Shown here: positions 37,291 to 45,553 of the stretch, one piece after another | How positions within the stretch are numbered: position 1 is the stretch's first letter | How the letters are laid out: each line of letters begins with the position of its first letter | Source: an uncultured Clostridia bacterium | Lineage (GTDB): Bacteria; Bacillota; Clostridia; TANB77; CAG-508 | Assembly: GCA_944386745.1 (NCBI GenBank) | Contig: CALXCG010000004.1 | Location: 1 to 55,672 of the forward strand | Length of the DNA: 55,672 nucleotides | Direction: 5' to 3' | Notes under the pieces: model-generated | Database searches by the model: none | What the model saw: only the letters and a program-made list of their open reading frames with translations | What the model was told of the DNA's origin: nothing | Translations under genes and position numbers: made by a program

Positions 37291-38526
37291 ATGGAACTAA
37301 AGACGAACTACCAATACACATATTTTATTCATCCATTTATAATAAAAAATGGTCAATATCAAAAATACATTTTAAAAATGCTAAAAGACGAAAATTGTAA
37401 ATTAAAAATCTTTCAAAAAGAAAAAGATTTTAAGATGTATAAATACTTTTTACCTAAGACGAGAGAATTCCTATTTTCAAGTTTCAGTATGGGCAATGAA
37501 AAAGTGAAACAACTAGAAGAATTACCAATTGAAACAAGAGCAGCACTTTTAGCAAAATATCAATGTAATATATTTGAATATCACTTAAAAAAAGATATTC
37601 AGGCCAAGGTGCAAGATAAATCAGGAATATTTTTCAAAATACAAAAAATAGAAGTTATATGTTTTCAAACTGGAATAGCATTTTTAGTAATAAAAACTAC
37701 CTTAGATGAATATGAAAAATTTTCAAATGTATTAAATTTTAATTACAAATTTAGAAATATTAACAACGAATTATCTGATTTGGAGAATTATGATAATATC
37801 TCAATACAAACAGATAGTTTTGCAACTGCACAAAGTTTTAGAGATTTTGTTAGAAAGATTACAGGAGGAAAATCTGAAGCATTAAAATTGAATATAGATA
37901 CGGAGAGATTTTTAACATATTCTTATGTTTGCGTAGATCAAGAATCATGGAATCCAACTACGCAATTTGAGGACATTCAATATTCTTTTGATAAATATGC
38001 AAATATATTACCAGCAGATAATAGTAGAGAACTAGATAGTGACAAAGTAGAGACATTTTCAAAGTGGAAATATGCGAAATTGGGATTAACTAAGTTAGGA
38101 ATGACTCTGTTTTCTTCAACAAGTGATATGAATAATTATACAATTCTTCCAGAGGAATATGAAAATCAATATTTTTATACATATATTATTAATTTGTATA
38201 AGAAAATATATTTAAGAAAACTTGAAAATGATTTTAAAAATGGAAAGAACATAAAAGAAACAAGAAAAAAATTTATAGAGTTTACTAAAAAGATGTGGAT
38301 TCAAGAAATAACAGATGATGAGACAGGCACATTATTAAATCATAAATTACAAGAAGTATTTGAGCTAGAAAAATTATATGCAGAAGTGAAAAACAAATAT
38401 GATGTGTTATATAAAGAGTTAAATATTGAAAGAAATAGAAATTCATTAATAATAATTTCAGTAATATTAGTGATTTCATTAATACTTAACATTTTAAACT
38501 TTATTGCTTTAACAAATAATAAGTAA
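37291..38526 (+). CDS. Unknown protein with C-terminal membrane helix
   Basis: The start is ATG 37291, 7 bp after AGAAGGTG; the frame is open upstream but that part lies in the palindrome. The 411-residue protein starts MELKTNYQYTYFIHPF. It is basic and helical, with a recognisable conserved-looking block (ETRAALLAKYQCNIFEYHL, then GIFFKIQKIEVICFQTGIAFL). The last 70 residues form a coiled coil and one hydrophobic helix (SLIIISVILVISLILNIL), giving an outline like the last part of CorA-type channels, but no GMN motif and only one helix are present. I do not recognise a named family. No partner gene is obvious. Confidence 0.75.
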   Translation: MELKTNYQYTYFIHPFIIKNGQYQKYILKMLKDENCKLKIFQKEKDFKMYKYFLPKTREFLFSSFSMGNEKVKQLEELPIETRAALLAKYQCNIFEYHLKKDIQAKVQDKSGIFFKIQKIEVICFQTGIAFLVIKTTLDEYEKFSNVLNFNYKFRNINNELSDLENYDNISIQTDSFATAQSFRDFVRKITGGKSEALKLNIDTERFLTYSYVCVDQESWNPTTQFEDIQYSFDKYANILPADNSRELDSDKVETFSKWKYAKLGLTKLGMTLFSSTSDMNNYTILPEEYENQYFYTYIINLYKKIYLRKLENDFKNGKNIKETRKKFIEFTKKMWIQEITDDETGTLLNHKLQEVFELEKLYAEVKNKYDVLYKELNIERNRNSLIIISVILVISLILNILNFIALTNNK

Positions 38527-38565
38527 TAGCAATTAAAAATAACAAATTTTAATATAAAACAAAAG

Positions 38566-38592
38566 AAAAGTTTCATTATAATGAAACTTTTT
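38566..38592 (+). terminator. Terminator before acpS
   Basis: An 11-bp stem (38566-38576 with 38581-38591), TATA loop and short T-run. Confidence 0.8.
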
Positions 38593-38624
38593 CTAAAAGA
38601 AGAGAAAGGTTGAAAAATAATAAA

Positions 38625-38993
38625 ATGCAGATAACTTGTGGAACAGATATAATTGAAATAAGAAGAATTAAAGAAAGTATAGAAGATTTAGGTGAAAAGT
38701 TTCTAAATAGAATTTATACACAAACAGAAATTGAATATTGTGAAAGCAAGAAAGGTCAAAAATATCAGCATTATGCTGCTAGATTTGCTGCAAAAGAAGC
38801 AATATTTAAAGCAATTTCAAAGGACATAAAAGATAAATATGAAATAGGTTGGAAAGACATGGAGATTTTAAATGATGAGCAGGGTAGACCACAAGTTAGA
38901 ATAAAGGAAATGCAAAGAGAAAATATAGATATCAGCATTTCGCATTGTAAAGATTATGCTGTAGCAATGGTAGTAATGCTTGTTGAAAAATAA
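38625..38993 (+). CDS. acpS: Holo-[acyl-carrier-protein] synthase
   Basis: AcpS transfers the 4'-phosphopantetheine arm from CoA to the acyl carrier protein. The sequence shows the family signature: GTDIIEIRRI at the N-terminus with the metal-binding Asp, FAAKEAIFKA with the catalytic Glu/Lys, and SISHCKDYAVAMV near the end. The 122-residue length from ATG 38625 fits the family, but the ribosome binding site there is far (about 16 bp); a TTG at 38610 would add five residues and is closer to the purine-rich stretch, so the start is uncertain. tatD follows 26 bp downstream, probably in the same transcript. Confidence 0.95.
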   Translation: MQITCGTDIIEIRRIKESIEDLGEKFLNRIYTQTEIEYCESKKGQKYQHYAARFAAKEAIFKAISKDIKDKYEIGWKDMEILNDEQGRPQVRIKEMQRENIDISISHCKDYAVAMVVMLVEK

Positions 38994-39019
38994 TTACAAT
39001 TGAAGGAAAGAAGGTTAAT

Positions 39020-39811
39020 ATGGAGTTTTTTGATAGTCATGCACATTTAGATGATGAAAGATTTGATGAAGATAGAGAAGAAATCATAGAAAAAATAAAA
39101 ATAAGTGGAGTTACAAGATTAATTAGTGCAGGATATAGTTTAGAGGGCTCAAAAAAAGCAGTAGAATTATCAAAAAAATATGATTTTATTTATGCAACAT
39201 GTGGTATTTCGCCAAATGATATTCCACAAACTGAAGAAGAATTGTGGAAAAATATAAGCGAAATAAAGCAAATTACAACAAATAATTCAAAAGTTGTTGC
39301 AATTGGTGAAATAGGTTTAGATTATTATTGGGAAAAAGATATTGAAAGAAGAAAATTACAACAAAAAGCATTTGTTAAACAAATTGAATTGGCGAATGAA
39401 CTACAATTGCCAATAGTAATTCATACAAGAGAAGCGGTAATGGATACACTTCAAATATTGAAAGAAAATGAAGTATTAAAAAAAGGAGTATTTCATTGTT
39501 GCCCATTGAATAGAGAACTTGTAAAGGAAGCGTTGAAATTGGGATTTTATATATCATTTGCAGGACCAATAACTTTTAAAAATTCAAAAAATGCATCTGA
39601 AATAATAGAAATGGTACCAAATGATAAAATGCTAATAGAAACAGATAGTCCATATCTTTCACCAGAACCATTAAGAGGAAAAAGAAATGATTCTAGAAAC
39701 GTAAAATTTATGGCACAAAAAATAGCAGAAGTTAAAAAAATGCCACTAGAAGAAGTGGCAATAGTAACATTTGAAAATGCAATTTCGTTGTTTGGGGACA
39801 TGCCAAAATGA
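39020..39811 (+). CDS. tatD: TatD family metal-dependent hydrolase (DNase)
   Basis: This is a 263-residue TIM-barrel hydrolase of the TatD family. Metal ligands are visible in DSHAHLDD (residues 5-12), EIGLDYYW (Glu), IVIHTRE (His), VFHCCP (His) and IETDSPYLSP (Asp). Family members act as 3'-5' DNases or RNases in repair and RNA quality control. AAGGAAAGAAGG precedes the ATG. The last five codons (GDMPK) and stop lie within the left arm of a REP-like palindrome, so the C-terminus was apparently set by that element. Confidence 0.95.
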   Translation: MEFFDSHAHLDDERFDEDREEIIEKIKISGVTRLISAGYSLEGSKKAVELSKKYDFIYATCGISPNDIPQTEEELWKNISEIKQITTNNSKVVAIGEIGLDYYWEKDIERRKLQQKAFVKQIELANELQLPIVIHTREAVMDTLQILKENEVLKKGVFHCCPLNRELVKEALKLGFYISFAGPITFKNSKNASEIIEMVPNDKMLIETDSPYLSPEPLRGKRNDSRNVKFMAQKIAEVKKMPLEEVAIVTFENAISLFGDMPK

Positions 39812-39913
39812 GCAAAAAATGCATAAAAGGGACAGACCTAAGTGTTAATAGAAATTAACATTTAAAAGGTCTGTCCCTTTTGGTATCATTTTGAAACGAT
39901 TTGGCACGTCCCT
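39794..39913. repeat. Nested REP-like element filling the gap between tatD and htpX
   Basis: Outer arms GGGGACATGCCAAA (39794-39807) and TTTGGCACGTCCCT (39900-39913) match at 12 of 14 positions. A perfect 15-bp stem AAAAGGGACAGACCT (39825-39839 with 39867-39881) lies inside, with TGTTAAT/ATTAACA near its tip. It spans from inside tatD to 2 bp before the htpX stop codon. Confidence 0.85.
39825..39885. terminator. Bidirectional terminator between tatD and htpX
   Basis: The inner 15-bp stem is flanked by AAAA and TTTT on its two sides, as expected for a terminator working for both convergent genes. Confidence 0.8.
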
Positions 39914-39915
39914 AA

Positions 39916-40818
39916 TTAATTCAAATTTCTTAAGGCTTCAATTCTATCTTCTATGCTTGGGTGAGTAGACCAAATGCTAGAAGATTTTTTCTTGCCTTCT
40001 TTAGTATTTTTCTTAAATGGATTTACTATATACATATTAGCAGTTGCACTATTTGCAGTTTGTAATTGATTTTCATCTGCGTCAAGTTTTTGCAGAGCAG
40101 AAATTAATCCTTCTGGATTTCTAGTAAATTCGACTGCTGTGCTATCAGCCAGAAATTCTCTTTTTCTAGACAATGCAAGTTGCATCAGAGAACCAAATAT
40201 AGGTGATAAAATCAAGAAAATAAGTCCAATTAACATCAAAATACCATTTCCTTTATTATCACTGTCTCTATCTCCCATTCCTCCCCAGAATAAAAATCTA
40301 GAGAATAAATCTGCTAGCATTACAATAAATCCTACCATAACAGAAACTACGCAACTTAGAAGAATATCATAATTTTTAATATGACTCAATTCATGAGCAA
40401 TAACACCTTCTAGTTCATAGTAATCTAATTTTTCTAATAAACCAGTTGTGACACAAACTACTGCATTTTTAGGATTTCTACCAGTCGCAAAGGCATTTGG
40501 TTGAGGATCATCAACTACGTATAATCTAGGTTTGTATTCTAAACCAGATGCGACCATTAAAGAATCAAGAATATTTACCAATTTTAAATCTTCTTCTTTA
40601 GTTGCTGGTCTAGCTCTGTTAATTGAAAGTACAATTTTATCACTATAATAATATGAGCCCCAAGCTGTTGCAATTGAGAATACTAAAGCAATTACAATTG
40701 ATAAACTTCCTAGTCTTAATGCATGGCAAATGTAATATACAATTAATGTTATTACAATTATGAAAATTGATACGATTATTCCTGATTCAATTTTATTCTT
40801 TTTTATACTTTTAAACAT
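39916..40818 (-). CDS. htpX: Protease HtpX homologue
   Basis: This 300-residue M48 membrane metalloprotease shows the zinc motif HELSH in VIAHELSHIKNYD (about residues 142-146) with a downstream Glu in REFLADSTAVEF. Two N-terminal and two central membrane helices are visible. HtpX degrades damaged membrane proteins. lemA lies upstream on the same strand, a common pairing. There is no ribosome binding site next to the ATG; the nearest AAAGGAG is 81 bp upstream, with a 14-bp-stem hairpin between. Confidence 0.95.
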   Translation of the reverse strand: MFKSIKKNKIESGIIVSIFIIVITLIVYYICHALRLGSLSIVIALVFSIATAWGSYYYSDKIVLSINRARPATKEEDLKLVNILDSLMVASGLEYKPRLYVVDDPQPNAFATGRNPKNAVVCVTTGLLEKLDYYELEGVIAHELSHIKNYDILLSCVVSVMVGFIVMLADLFSRFLFWGGMGDRDSDNKGNGILMLIGLIFLILSPIFGSLMQLALSRKREFLADSTAVEFTRNPEGLISALQKLDADENQLQTANSATANMYIVNPFKKNTKEGKKKSSSIWSTHPSIEDRIEALRNLN

Positions 40819-40833
40819 TTGACAATTAATTTT

Positions 40834-40896
40834 TTCGTATAATAAATAGTTTTTAAGGTTAAATATTAATAATATATGATAAATTTATTATACGAA
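40834..40896 (-). promoter_or_regulatory. Inverted repeat between a ribosome binding site and the htpX start
   Basis: Arms 40834-40847 and 40883-40896 (TTCGTATAATAAAT type) are perfect over 14 bp with a 35-base loop. On the coding strand AAAGGAG (40900-40906) is just 5' and the ATG (40816-40818) 15 bp 3'. It may be an operator or a translational control hairpin. Confidence 0.5.
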
Positions 40897-40962
40897 TTTC
40901 TCCTTTCATTTTATTAAATAAGAGACACCTTTAATAAATAAAGAATGTCCCTCTTTTGTTTG

Positions 40963-41020
40963 AAGGTCCGTCCCTAAATCCCTAATAACAGGGATTTTAA
41001 GGACCGTCCCCCTAATCCCT
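40963..41020 (-). repeat. REP-like GGGACGG element, copy 2
   Basis: This is the same element as 34103-34159, in the minus orientation, starting 4 bp after the lemA stop. It lies between lemA and htpX and is followed by another imperfect stem, AAGAGACA with TGTCCCTCTT (about 40919-40955). Confidence 0.85.
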
Positions 41021-41024
41021 TTTT

Positions 41025-41576
41025 CTAAAAGCTAACTTTTACATTTTTTCTAGCTTCATCGCTTTCAGCAGTGAATAATTCACGAGCTTTGAATTTGAAT
41101 ATGTTTGCGATTATATTAGAAGGGAAAACTTCTAATTTTGTGTTATACATTGTTACAGTGTCGTTGTAAAATTGTCTAGAAAAAGATATTTTATTTTCTG
41201 TATTTCTTAATTCTTCTGATAGTTCTGAGAAGTTTTGATTAGCTTTTAAATCTGGATAGTTTTCTGCAACAGCCATAATTGTTTTTAAAGCAGTTGACAA
41301 TTCACTATCTAAATTTGCTTTTTCAGCTACAGTTTGTGTTTCTGACCAAGAACTTCTTAGACTAGTGATTTTTTCAAATGTTTCTTTTTCATGTGTCATA
41401 TAGCCTTTTACTGTTTCAACAAAATTTGGTATTAAATCAAATCTTCTTTGTAATTGTACATCGATTTGACTCCAAGCATTGTCTACTTTTATTCTTGCTT
41501 GAACTAAACTGTTGTACATTCCAATTACTGCGATAACTAGAATAACTACAATGGCTAATATTATCCAACCAATCAT
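41025..41576 (-). CDS. lemA: LemA family membrane protein
   Basis: This 183-residue protein has one N-terminal membrane helix (IGWIILAIVVILVIAVIGMY) and a four-helix LemA domain with the family pattern NSLVQARIKVDNAWSQIDVQLQRR and LIPNFVETVKGY. The GGAGG site lies before the ATG. The molecular role of LemA is poorly known; it often neighbours htpX, as here, and may work with it in membrane protein quality control. A REP-like element directly follows its stop and separates it from htpX by 206 bp. Confidence 0.95.
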   Translation of the reverse strand: MIGWIILAIVVILVIAVIGMYNSLVQARIKVDNAWSQIDVQLQRRFDLIPNFVETVKGYMTHEKETFEKITSLRSSWSETQTVAEKANLDSELSTALKTIMAVAENYPDLKANQNFSELSEELRNTENKISFSRQFYNDTVTMYNTKLEVFPSNIIANIFKFKARELFTAESDEARKNVKVSF

Positions 41577-41917
41577 GTTTTTTCCTCCAATCTATTCTAT
41601 ATTTATTATTATATACAAAATCATAATAACATATTAATTTTTTTTATACAATAATTATGTGAAAATTTGGTGAAAATTCTGTAATTCTTAATTAAAATTA
41701 TAATAAAGAAATAAATTATAAAAAATAATTATAATCTTAATGTAAAACTATAAATTTTGTAATAAAAAAGAAACCAAATGCATAAAATAGTATAAAGCAA
41801 AAAATACATCTTTGTTTAGGGACAAAGCATTTTGCGACGAAAAAATCTCAAAATTTGACAAAAAAAGAAAAAAATAGTATAATATACTTGTTGCCAAAAA
41901 GGAGGTAATTAATTTAT
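41577..41917. other. 341-bp divergent region between lemA and the 3D-domain gene
   Basis: This AT-rich stretch contains the lemA ribosome binding site and presumably its promoter on the left, and a consensus promoter for the plus-strand gene at 41855-41883. No other gene or repeat is seen. Confidence 0.6.
41855..41883 (+). promoter_or_regulatory. Consensus sigma-A promoter of the 3D-domain gene
   Basis: TTGACA (41855-41860), 17 bp and TATAAT (41878-41883), 35 bp before the ATG. Confidence 0.85.
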
Positions 41918-42850
41918 ATGAAAAAAGAAGAAAAAGCTTCAATTTCTATAATGAAAATCATCTGTATAAGTATAATTCTAATCCTAATATCAGGGATAGG
42001 AGTTATGGCAGTAAATACACAATTAAGTGATGTTAAGATAGTACTTCAAAATGGATATGAAATGACAGCATTAACATCAAAAACAAAAGTATCAGACATA
42101 TTAGAAGAAAATAATATAATTTTAGAGGATAATCAAAAAACAATACCAGACTTAGATAGTGAAATTACAGCAGGAGAAACAATAAAAATTACAGATAAAT
42201 CATATAACGAAGTACAAATAGCAAAAATTTCAGAAGATGGTGTAGAAACATCATTAGACCAATTATTGGAAAACTATGCACCAATAACTGAAAAAATAGT
42301 TGTAGAACAAGTAACAATACCTTATGAAACAGTTACAAAAAACACAACAAATGCAACTACAGGAACAACAAATAAAGTTTTACAACAAGGAAAAGATGGT
42401 TTAAAAGAAGTAACTTACAAAGTTAAATATCAAAACGAAGTAGAAATTGAAAAAACAGTAATATCTGAAGTAGTTATAACAGAACCAGTTGATAAGATAG
42501 TTCAAGTTCAAAAAGTTCAAACATCAAGATCATCAACATTACCAAGAACATCTTCAAGTTCTACTACTGGAGGAACAACTTATAAAATTACAGCATATTG
42601 TCCATGTAGCAAATGTTGTGGAAAAGCAACTGGAAGAACAGCTTCAGGAACAAAAGCAACAGCAGGAAGAACTGTTGCAGCATCAAGTAAATTTTCATTT
42701 GGAACAAAATTAAATATAGGTGGTCACATCTATACTGTTGAAGATAGAGGTGGCGCAGTAAATGGTAACAAAATAGACATATTTGTTAATACACACTCAG
42801 AAGCTCTTCAATGGGGAGTTAGATATATGACAGTAAGTGTAGTTAACTAA
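41918..42850 (+). CDS. G5 and 3D domain cell-wall protein (YabE-like)
   Basis: The 310-residue exported protein has an N-terminal membrane helix (about residues 12-31), a DUF348 ubiquitin-like domain (about 35-90), a G5 domain (about 130-200, ending VDKIVQVQ), a Ser/Thr linker and a C-terminal 3D domain (about 224-310). The 3D domain has ITAYCPCSKCCG and the Asp residues in VEDRGGAV and KIDIFV. Related proteins (B. subtilis YabE, YocH, resuscitation-promoting-factor-like Sps) act as peptidoglycan lytic enzymes in outgrowth or stationary phase. AAAAAGGAGG precedes the ATG. It is a single-gene unit closed by a terminator. Confidence 0.9.
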   Translation: MKKEEKASISIMKIICISIILILISGIGVMAVNTQLSDVKIVLQNGYEMTALTSKTKVSDILEENNIILEDNQKTIPDLDSEITAGETIKITDKSYNEVQIAKISEDGVETSLDQLLENYAPITEKIVVEQVTIPYETVTKNTTNATTGTTNKVLQQGKDGLKEVTYKVKYQNEVEIEKTVISEVVITEPVDKIVQVQKVQTSRSSTLPRTSSSSTTGGTTYKITAYCPCSKCCGKATGRTASGTKATAGRTVAASSKFSFGTKLNIGGHIYTVEDRGGAVNGNKIDIFVNTHSEALQWGVRYMTVSVVN

Positions 42851-42862
42851 AATATCGAGAAT

Positions 42863-42909
42863 AAAATGCTCACATTTCAAGTTTTATCTTGAAATATGGG
42901 CATTTTTTG
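42863..42909 (+). terminator. Terminator after the 3D-domain gene
   Basis: A long imperfect stem (42863-42881 with 42888-42907) ends in TTTTTT. Confidence 0.85.
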
Positions 42910-42922
42910 AGTGATTTAGGAA

Positions 42923-42951
42923 TTGCGTTTTTAATGATGATATGCTATAAT
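42923..42951 (+). promoter_or_regulatory. Extended -10 promoter of the DUF3800 module
   Basis: TTGCGT (42923-42928), 17 bp and TATAAT (42946-42951) preceded by TGC, an extended -10. The first in-frame ATG of the gene (42950) is inside this -10, so it cannot be the start. Confidence 0.65.
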
Positions 42952-42988
42952 GTTATTCACGATTAGCCTAAGCAAAGGGGGGATTACT

Positions 42989-43714
42989 TTGAGAGTAAAA
43001 TCGGATTATTTAATTTATTGTGATGAAAGTTGCCCATTAGAATATGAGCCCATATCATTATTTGGTGCAATAGGATGTAGTTATGAAAATAAAGATAAGA
43101 TTGTAAAAGATTTAAGAAATTTAAAAAATAAATATTTTACTAATTCTCGATATGAAACAAAATGGGTTAAAGTTTCAAAAGCAAAAGTGCAATATTATAA
43201 AGAATTAATAGATTACTTTTATTATAATAAAGATATTCGAGTTAGAATAGTAGTTGCTACTGAAAAAGAAAAGTTGGATAATAAAAAATATTATGCTGGT
43301 GATTACCAAGAATGGTATTATAGAATGTACTATTTGTTATTAGATAGATTTATTGATTTAAATTACGATTATTATATGTTATATGATGAAAAGGATAAAT
43401 ATACAACATATAGAATGAATAAAGTTAGGGATATAATAAAAACAAGAAAGAAATTTGATAGCAGAGACCATTTTGATTTTAAAATAAAACAAATTAATTC
43501 TAAAGAATCAGAATTAATGCAATTACTTGATGTTATAATGGGGGCTGTAGGATATAAGAATAGAGGATATTTAGAAAAAGAAAAAGGTGAAGCAAAAAAA
43601 GAAATTGTTAGATATATTGAAAAAAAATTCTCCCGAAATATTTCTATATCAACTTCTCCTTATGAAGCCAAATTTAATATTTTTAAATGGAAACCAACAG
43701 AGGTTAAAAAATAA
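42989..43714 (+). CDS. DUF3800 domain protein
   Basis: The start is TTG 42989, 6 bp after AAAGGGGG, giving 241 residues. The start of the product, DYLIYCDESC, is the DUF3800 signature with its Asp; further likely active-site residues are in LYDEKDKY and MQLLDVIMGAVGY. DUF3800 is predicted to have an RNase H-like fold and is frequent near mobile and defence genes, but no member has a settled function that I can cite. The stop TAA overlaps the next ATG by one base (TAATG), so the two genes are translated together. The pair has its own promoter and sits between housekeeping genes. Confidence 0.85.
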   Translation: MRVKSDYLIYCDESCPLEYEPISLFGAIGCSYENKDKIVKDLRNLKNKYFTNSRYETKWVKVSKAKVQYYKELIDYFYYNKDIRVRIVVATEKEKLDNKKYYAGDYQEWYYRMYYLLLDRFIDLNYDYYMLYDEKDKYTTYRMNKVRDIIKTRKKFDSRDHFDFKIKQINSKESELMQLLDVIMGAVGYKNRGYLEKEKGEAKKEIVRYIEKKFSRNISISTSPYEAKFNIFKWKPTEVKK

Positions 43715-44334
43715 TGAAATTCAAGAATTATGAAATAAAGGGAGAAGCAATAAATTTGCAAGATATAAATGAAATTGCTAAATTAAGTAATAATATTTTT
43801 AAAAATAATTGTATAACAGCAATTCTATTTGATAAGCCTATTTATTTTTCTAAAAATATAATAGAAAATTATAGTATGGATTTTTGGCATATGGGAAGTT
43901 TAGAAAATAAAGATTTAAAAAGAACTTATAATAGTGACCATTATTATAACATTAAACCATGTAATAATACAAATTATAGTAATAAATGTTCAAATTGTAC
44001 TGATCATAAATTTTCTATTAATGTTAGAAATAAATATAGGGATAAATGTATATATAGAATGTCTTCAATAGATTTATTTAGAAATGTTATTGATAAAGCG
44101 AATACAATGGATGATGGAATTAGTATTTGGCAAGTTGAAAATTATTCTGCAAGAAGAACTAAAGAAATAAATTTAAAAATACGATACAAAAAAGACGATA
44201 TTGATTATTTAATAATTTTGAATGAAAAGGAAAGCGAATACTTTTTTATAACTGCTTATCTGGTATTTGAACAAAGAGAAAAAAATGATTTGGACAAAGA
44301 ATATAATTCTAAAAGTTCTATAAAAATAAAATAA
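43714..44334 (+). CDS. Unknown protein coupled to DUF3800, Cys-containing
   Basis: This 206-residue, Lys/Asn-rich protein overlaps the DUF3800 gene by one base and has no separate ribosome binding site. It contains a C-x8-C-x2-C cluster (residues about 89-101) followed by another Cys in RDKCIYRM, which could bind a metal or form a small zinc-like knuckle. No membrane helix is visible. I do not recognise the family. Coupling suggests it works as a partner of the DUF3800 protein, for example as a specificity or inhibitor subunit; this is inference only. Confidence 0.75.
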   Translation: MKFKNYEIKGEAINLQDINEIAKLSNNIFKNNCITAILFDKPIYFSKNIIENYSMDFWHMGSLENKDLKRTYNSDHYYNIKPCNNTNYSNKCSNCTDHKFSINVRNKYRDKCIYRMSSIDLFRNVIDKANTMDDGISIWQVENYSARRTKEINLKIRYKKDDIDYLIILNEKESEYFFITAYLVFEQREKNDLDKEYNSKSSIKIK

Positions 44335-44520
44335 CGGCTGTCGCTTGCGACGCCGTGCGTCCTAATTACCCAAATGGTAATTGGAAAAATAATATATATT
44401 ATTTATAATAATAATATGTTCAATAAATTTAATTTAATACTATTTATTATTATATATCATAAAAAATTTTAGAATTCAATAGGAATTCTTAAAATTTCTA
44501 AATCTATTGTATCATATTAT
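44335..44520. repeat. Cluster of short hairpins after the DUF3800 module
   Basis: This 258-bp gap (to exoA at 44593) holds several inverted repeats: a locally GC-rich ACGGC...GCCGT stem (44333-44354), AATTACC/GGTAATT (44365-44383), and AATTTTAGAATTC with GAATTC TTAAAATT (about 44466-44501). The GC-rich part is unlike its AT-rich surroundings and could include the terminator of the module. Confidence 0.5.
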
Positions 44521-44592
44521 GTAAATAAAGTCAAATTTTTAAATAATTTACTGTATAAAATATTAGAAATTAAAAATAGAAAGGAATTAAAA

Positions 44593-45363
44593 ATGAAACT
44601 AATATCATGGAATGTAAATGGAATAAGAGCATGTGTAAATAAAGGATTCAAAGAATTCTTTAAAGAAATAGACGCAGACATATTTTGCATACAAGAAACA
44701 AAATGTCAAGAAGGGCAAATAGAATTAGAATTTGAAGGATATAAAAGTTTTTGGAATAGTGCTGAAAGAAAAGGCTATTCAGGAACAGCAATATTCACAA
44801 AAATAAATCCATTATCAGTTAGATATGGAATTGGAATAGAAGAACATGATAAAGAAGGAAGAGTTATAACACTAGAATTCGAGGATTTCTATATGGTAAA
44901 TATCTATACACCAAACTCAAAAAGAGAATTAGAGAGATTAGATTATAGACAAATATGGGAAGACGAAATAAGGAAATATCTATTAAAATTAAACGAAACA
45001 AAACCAGTAATAATGTGTGGAGACTTAAATGTGGCACATGAAGAAATAGACTTAAAAAATCCAAAAACAAATAGAGGAAATGCAGGATTTACAGATGAAG
45101 AAAGAGCAAAAATGACAGAACTATTAAATGCGGGATTTGTAGATAGTTTCCGTTACCTATATCCGGATAAAGAAGGACAATATAGTTGGTGGTCATATAT
45201 GGGAAAAGCAAGAGAAAAGAATGTAGGCTGGAGAATTGACTATTTTATAGTATCAAAAGATATAAAAGACAAAATAAAAGAAGCAACAATTTATCCAGAA
45301 GTTATGGGAAGCGACCATTGTCCAGTAGGACTTGTGGTCAGTTTGGGGACAGGTTCGGACTGA
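44593..45363 (+). CDS. exoA: Exodeoxyribonuclease III (AP endonuclease)
   Basis: This 256-residue enzyme cuts DNA at abasic sites and trims 3' ends in base excision repair. Catalytic motifs are complete: SWNVNGIR, CIQETK with the metal Glu, GDLNVAHEEIDL, WRIDYF and GSDHCPV with the catalytic His. AAAGGAATT precedes the ATG. The family usually ends soon after SDHCPVGL; here VVSLGTGSD is added, encoded by a REP-like repeat (GGTCAGT...ACTGACC) that has apparently supplied a new stop codon. Also called xth. Confidence 0.95.
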   Translation: MKLISWNVNGIRACVNKGFKEFFKEIDADIFCIQETKCQEGQIELEFEGYKSFWNSAERKGYSGTAIFTKINPLSVRYGIGIEEHDKEGRVITLEFEDFYMVNIYTPNSKRELERLDYRQIWEDEIRKYLLKLNETKPVIMCGDLNVAHEEIDLKNPKTNRGNAGFTDEERAKMTELLNAGFVDSFRYLYPDKEGQYSWWSYMGKAREKNVGWRIDYFIVSKDIKDKIKEATIYPEVMGSDHCPVGLVVSLGTGSD

Positions 45364-45441
45364 CCATTTTTGGATAGTTTGGGGACGCCACTTTTGTAAT
45401 TATAGACTAATTAATATTTGATATAAGTTATGTAGGTGTCC
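45336..45441 (+). repeat. REP-like element at the 3' end of exoA
   Basis: GGTCAGT (45336-45342) pairs with ACTGACC (45359-45365), bracketing TTTGGGGACAGG; a second AGTTTGGGGACGCC at about 45377-45389 pairs with GGTGTCC (45435-45441). GGGGAC cores relate it to the other REP-like elements. Confidence 0.65.
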
Positions 45442-45553
45442 TAATAGTACTAATAAGCACAAAAATATTTGTTTTATTGTTCAACTGAAATTGCAAGGCA
45501 TAATAAGTTGGGGAATTGGTTCACACTACGAAAAGGAAAGGATTGAAAATCTT

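Noticed and set aside
42950..42988. ATG at 42950 as the start of the DUF3800 gene
   Set aside because: It lies within the -10 hexamer of the likely promoter, so it would not be in the transcript; TTG 42989 has a strong ribosome binding site.
45491..45553. Upstream extension of the AI-2E family gene
   Set aside because: The added 21 residues do not look like the family N-terminus and have no ribosome binding site of their own.
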